From assembly GCF_030272615.1 (NCBI RefSeq), contig NC_081415.1:511629873-511693872 (forward strand): 64,000 bases of DNA, read 5' to 3'. The stretch comes from Cryptomeria japonica (lineage: Eukaryota > Streptophyta > Pinopsida > Cupressales > Cupressaceae). The position numbers and the translations under genes are program-made. The notes beneath the pieces are model-generated. The model was not told the origin of the DNA. It made no database searches and worked only from the letters and a program-made list of their open reading frames with translations. This document shows, piece by piece, positions 60,283 through 64,000 of this stretch (positions are counted from its first letter, which is position 1; each line of letters starts with the position of its first letter).

Positions 60283-61342
60283 TGTTAGGTCTTGGGGACA
60301 ACTGAGAGGGCGGGGTGAATTAGTTGTCCAATAAATTCAAACCAAAAATAACTTAACTAACTTTAATGCTTAATACCAATAAACCAATCTTTTATGCCGG
60401 TAGACAGTTTTATTAGTTAATTACAGTACTGGTAAAGATTAATGCATGAAATAGAAAGACAATAACATCCACAACACATAACACCAATATTTGTACGTGG
60501 AAACCCTGTAAGGGGAAAAACCATGGTGGGAAACCTTACCCACAATTAGATGATACTACTGCAGATAGTATGTGTATATAAATAGGGTCTGTAACTGTAG
60601 AAAGGCCAAGAGCCTAGAGCTCACTGCTCAAACACAAATAGGAAACACACTGACTACAATTGGATGGTTAAATCCAATAATAATGTATTGCTCAAATTAG
60701 CATCTTTCTATGCTGGATTTAGTACCGATTTAGTTATGATTGTCTTCACAAAAACCCTCCTTCAACCTTCAAATGATGTCTACGTGTATAGCTCTGCTTA
60801 TTCTCACATATACATTCACACAATTCTTTTTCACATTCCACACCCAATCTTACAAATAAGATCTTACATTTATATCATAACCTAAGACCAATTTTAGTAG
60901 GTCAACTCTAAAAGATATTACAATAAAATCAATTTACAAATAAAATAATGTCCAATGCAATAACTAATTTAGCATGTCAGCTTGATGTATTTACAACATT
61001 AATAAGACATCTCCATAATGTGTCGTGCTCATCTGGAAAAGAGAAACCTGCTAGTGTATAACCTGGACCTATTTGCCGGTAATAACAAATATGCAAATAT
61101 GAATATGCTGATGAACAAATCTCCAAGACAAAGTGTTCAAATGATGTCTTCGACATAACCAGGTGTTCTCCATGCCATTCCAACTACCAATGAACATTAT
61201 ATCCTGCCGATGTACCAAATACCGGTGACTATGCATATGTCACTTGCTTGCCGGTGAGTGTTGTTGATTCTCCAAAGTGCCAGAGTTGATAAGTGTTAGT
61301 AGGTGTTGACATCAATGACAAAACCATACCAAAATACCAACA
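60283..61342 (-). repeat. 5' LTR of element B
   Basis: Plus strand tgttaggtcttggggacaac to aaaataccaaca, 1060 bp. The first 200 bases differ from the other LTR at many sites. Confidence 0.93.
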
Positions 61343-61347
61343 CATAT

Positions 61348-61814
61348 ACAAATGTTAATTGGGCTGCATATGTTGATGACCGAAAAAGTACTTCTAGTGG
61401 AGCTTTCTTTCTTAGAAAGAAGTTGGTCTCATATCAACAAGAAATAGTCATGTACTTCTTTATCTACTACTGAAGCTGAGTATGTTACATTGCTGCTACT
61501 AACTATACATAGGTTCTATGGATGAAACAAATATTGAAGGATATCAAAGTGGATTGCACTGGACTGGTAGTTATTCATTGTGATAACTCTACTGCTATTG
61601 ACATATCAAAGAATCTGGTATTTCATTCTAAGACAAAGTACATATCTATCAAGTATAACTTTTTGAAGGAGAAGGTGGACAAAATAAAGTTAGATTGGTT
61701 TATGTGAACACTAAAGACCAGATTGTAGATATTTTCACTAAACCTTTGCCTAAAGAACCATTTGAGTACCTAAAAGATAGGTTAGGGTTTTTTTCCACTC
61801 CGATACAGAACTAA
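61348..61814 (+). pseudogene. pol: Element A RNase H
   Basis: This is the last part of element A's pol, resumed after element B: NVNWAAYVDDRKSTSSGAF, then VLWMKQILKDIKVDC, IHCDNSTAIDISKNLVFHS and FTKPLPKEPFEYLKDRLGF. The SLSTTEAEY box is broken by frameshift and stop (61450-61500). The stop codon is at 61812. Confidence 0.85.
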
Positions 61815-62228
61815 TTGATGCATTTTGGCATCAGTCCAGTATGTATTTTTAGAGATATCATTCATTCTGACACTAATGTGGAGATGCTACTATTCAGGGG
61901 GAGTAGATCGCTTTGTTTTTTAGTGGTTTTCATTTTTGTTGTGATATTTATGTCAGATTTCTAGCATTGATGTCAAAGGGGGATAGATATTGATGTGAAA
62001 AACAAAAAAGGGAGTTGTATACATTAGGGGGAGAGATATATGTGTAATTCAGAGCTTTACAAAGATATCATTCATAGGGGGAGTTTGGTCTTTGTTTCAG
62101 AATTTCATTGCTATATCTTTATGTCGGAGATTGTTCGTTGTCTTTCACTAGGGGAAACTTATTTGGCATTTCTTGGTACTTAGATATTTTTCACATCTAG
62201 TGTTTCCATCAATTCCGAAGGGGGAGAT

Positions 62229-62315
62229 TGTTGGCCATTTTTGAGGAACTGATTATGTTTTGCATTCATGTTTTGTCATTGATGTCAACACTAGCTATTT
62301 TGGATGCTTTACTGG
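62229..62315 (+). repeat. Truncated 3' LTR of element A
   Basis: It begins tgttggccatttttgagg after gaagggggagat and matches the 5' LTR start through gatgctttact, then the match stops. Confidence 0.85.
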
Positions 62316-64000
62316 TGTAGGAGCACCTAGTTGAGTAAAACTCCCATTTTTGAGTTTTTTGTTTGTAATGTCTAGTGATAGGTTGATTATGTTTTTTTAC
62401 ATTTTTATGAGTCATGTGTAGTGATTTTGATCTCATTTTGGGCTTAAGAGATCAAATCTTGTATTTCAGGCTTTGAGTTGACAACTTTTGGCAAAAAAGT
62501 GCAAAATTATCAAAAAGGTCTTCTAATGCTTTCAAAAGCATTGAAACATGTTTGATAGGTGTTTTTAGGCATGTCTAAGTTGATTAGACAAGGTGACAAG
62601 GTTAGATTGTCAAAAATGCCTTTTTGAGCAAAAAATGTTGTCATTTGGCTCAAAAAGTTGTCAAAATTGTCAATTTTTGTGTTTTTCTTGCAAAACGTGG
62701 TTATGGAAGCCTCCCATCTATACTGAGCTTGATAAACACCTTATTGGACTATAAAACACCTCTGTTTTCTTTGAAGAAGGTTGGTTATTGTTTAAACAAG
62801 AGTTTCTTCAATAAAATCATGAGATAATGGCATTATGACTAGTTTTTGTATCTTTTAGTGCAATGATCCATACTGTAGATTCTTAATCCATACGTACCTT
62901 TGGGAAAGTGTACATTATACCTGTATAATTCTTTTTATTTTATTGTGGCATTGGTTTCTTCTGAGAGTTTGATTTTACAAAATTATTTCCAAATTGTGTG
63001 CTTGCTGCCCTGCCAAGGGTTTGAAGCTCCAAAATGACTCCACTTGACTAATCCATGCTTGGGATCCCACAATATGGATTCAATCAAGTTGGTGCTCATG
63101 TATATATTGTACATATGCTTTTTTTTAAGCCAAAATGGTGGTTGGAAGAAGGATTTGAGTGAATACTAGGCAAGTATTGATTACTCGGCTAGTAGTGTGT
63201 TTAAAACTCAAGATTTGCACCCAAAGTCTAATTTGGAGTGAACAAATACATGAGATAGAGGTCTAGACATATGGGAAATGGTGTGTAAGATCACATTTTC
63301 TCATTGGTTGAACTTGATCCAATCAAACTTTATCATTTTTGTAAGCAAACAGTGAGTTCACTATTTTTATGATTTGTATTTTGACAAAATGCTCATGGAA
63401 TGCTTTAAGAGCATAATCCAAGCCTTGAATCATGAAGGCATTATAATAGGAGGTTTTTTAAATGTTTGAAGACCTCATTGAGGCTCTATTCAAGTTAATA
63501 CTTCTTGTAAAACAGGTCCAAAAAGTGCAGTAGCAGTCTGACTGGTAAAGGGCAGCAAATTGGCAGTCTCAATGACATTTCTCTCCATTTTCAGTTGCTT
63601 GCCAAGTGTTTGGAATTATTCTTGAGTGACAGTGATAGGGGACACTTGTGGAATACTAGTTAAAGGGGCTAAGAAGATTTAGGCACTCACATTGGTGGTC
63701 AACAAAGAAAACTAAGTTGATAAGCTTCAAAACCCTCCAAAACTCTACAATTAGGCCACAAATGGTGGACAATCCTCATATTGCCCTAGCAACAGCCTAA
63801 ACCATGAAAATCAGTTAACATATACCTCTAAACCATCATCCAAACCAATATTGTTGGAGGAGAAGCCTATCACTAGGGAGGGTGAACAAATTTAGGCCAA
63901 TTAGGCCTCCACGGGCTAGTAGCCCTTTTGACAGTTTTTGACTAAAATTGAAAATCCCATCAAAAGGAGGAGTTTGGGGAACATGAAACCTTGTGAGGAC
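62316..64000. mobile_element. Possible further insertion, runs off window
   Basis: At the break in the element A LTR the sequence reads tgtaggagcacctagttgag, which begins with TG like a new LTR. The rest to the window end is AT-rich, with no coding motif, primer site or second LTR visible. A deletion in element A is an alternative. Confidence 0.35.

Larger units (their letters stand above)
54641..61342 (-). mobile_element. Ty1/copia element B, near complete, nested in A
   Basis: Minus-strand copia of 6.7 kb, with LTRs at 54641-55698 and 60283-61342 and the duplication CATAT (54636-54640 and 61343-61347). On the minus strand the primer site TGGTATTAGAGCC (60280-60268) follows the 5' LTR and a purine tract (55711-55699) precedes the 3' LTR. 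All copia domains are present. It broke element A between RT and RNase H. Stops are few compared with A, but the LTRs differ at a noticeable number of sites. Confidence 0.95.
44219..62315 (+). mobile_element. Ty1/copia element A, split by three nested insertions
   Basis: Element A has a 5' LTR (44219 to about 45443), a decayed primer site (ttgtatcagagc at 45446), gag, protease, integrase, RT, RNase H, a purine tract and the start of a 3' LTR (62229). Three elements sit inside it, each with a perfect 5-bp duplication. Removing them leaves about 5.9 kb between LTR starts, a normal copia size. Domain order gag-PR-INT-RT-RH is copia. Its 3' LTR is interrupted after about 87 bases. Confidence 0.9.

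Overview
This window is nuclear DNA from a large, repeat-dominated plant genome; the style of the elements suggests a gymnosperm, probably a conifer, but nothing in the sequence proves that. I see no intact host gene, no tRNA or rRNA gene and no bacterial-type operon. Almost everything is transposable-element sequence at different stages of decay, AT-rich, with many in-frame stop codons. A 500-base run of N at 6662-7161 is an assembly gap.

Layout. (1) 1-8.1 kb: 5' half of a minus-strand Ty3/gypsy element (Tat-like gag and protease, a long leader with clusters of a degenerate TGYRCTA motif, a tRNA-Lys-type primer site, and a probable long LTR holding the gap). (2) 8.2-10.6 kb: short inverted CCTAAGGGGTCATATGG-like repeats, then a 2.1-kb almost pure C/T tract. 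(3) 10.6-20.8 kb: the most interesting block, which I read as one DNA transposon with two convergent genes. A plus-strand gene (11182-14102) encodes a decayed DDE-type transposase-like protein. A minus-strand gene (20534-17912) has about ten exons with good splice sites. Between their 3' ends lies a tandem array of about 360-bp units, and both flanks carry GCATGTACGC-like repeats. (4) 23268-33748: a large non-autonomous LTR element with exact 5-bp target duplications. It carries a gag-like zinc-knuckle gene and a long second ORF but no reverse transcriptase. A 2.7-kb non-autonomous LTR element (family T, copy 1) is inserted in its gag. (5) 33.7-44.2 kb: remnants, including a copia-type LTR, a minus-strand gypsy gag/protease fragment, a diverged family-T fragment, an RNase H-like pseudogene and a transposon-protein-like pseudogene. 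(6) 44219-62315: a plus-strand Ty1/copia element (element A) split by three separate insertions, each with a perfect 5-bp target duplication: family T copy 2 (46709-49560), a 2.5-kb minus-strand LTR element (50611-53145) and a near-complete minus-strand copia element B (54641-61342). Its 3' LTR breaks off at 62316, where another insertion may begin.

The nested junctions are read directly from the sequence and are the firmest results. Family names rest on conserved motifs. The two-gene transposon model and its ends are inference.
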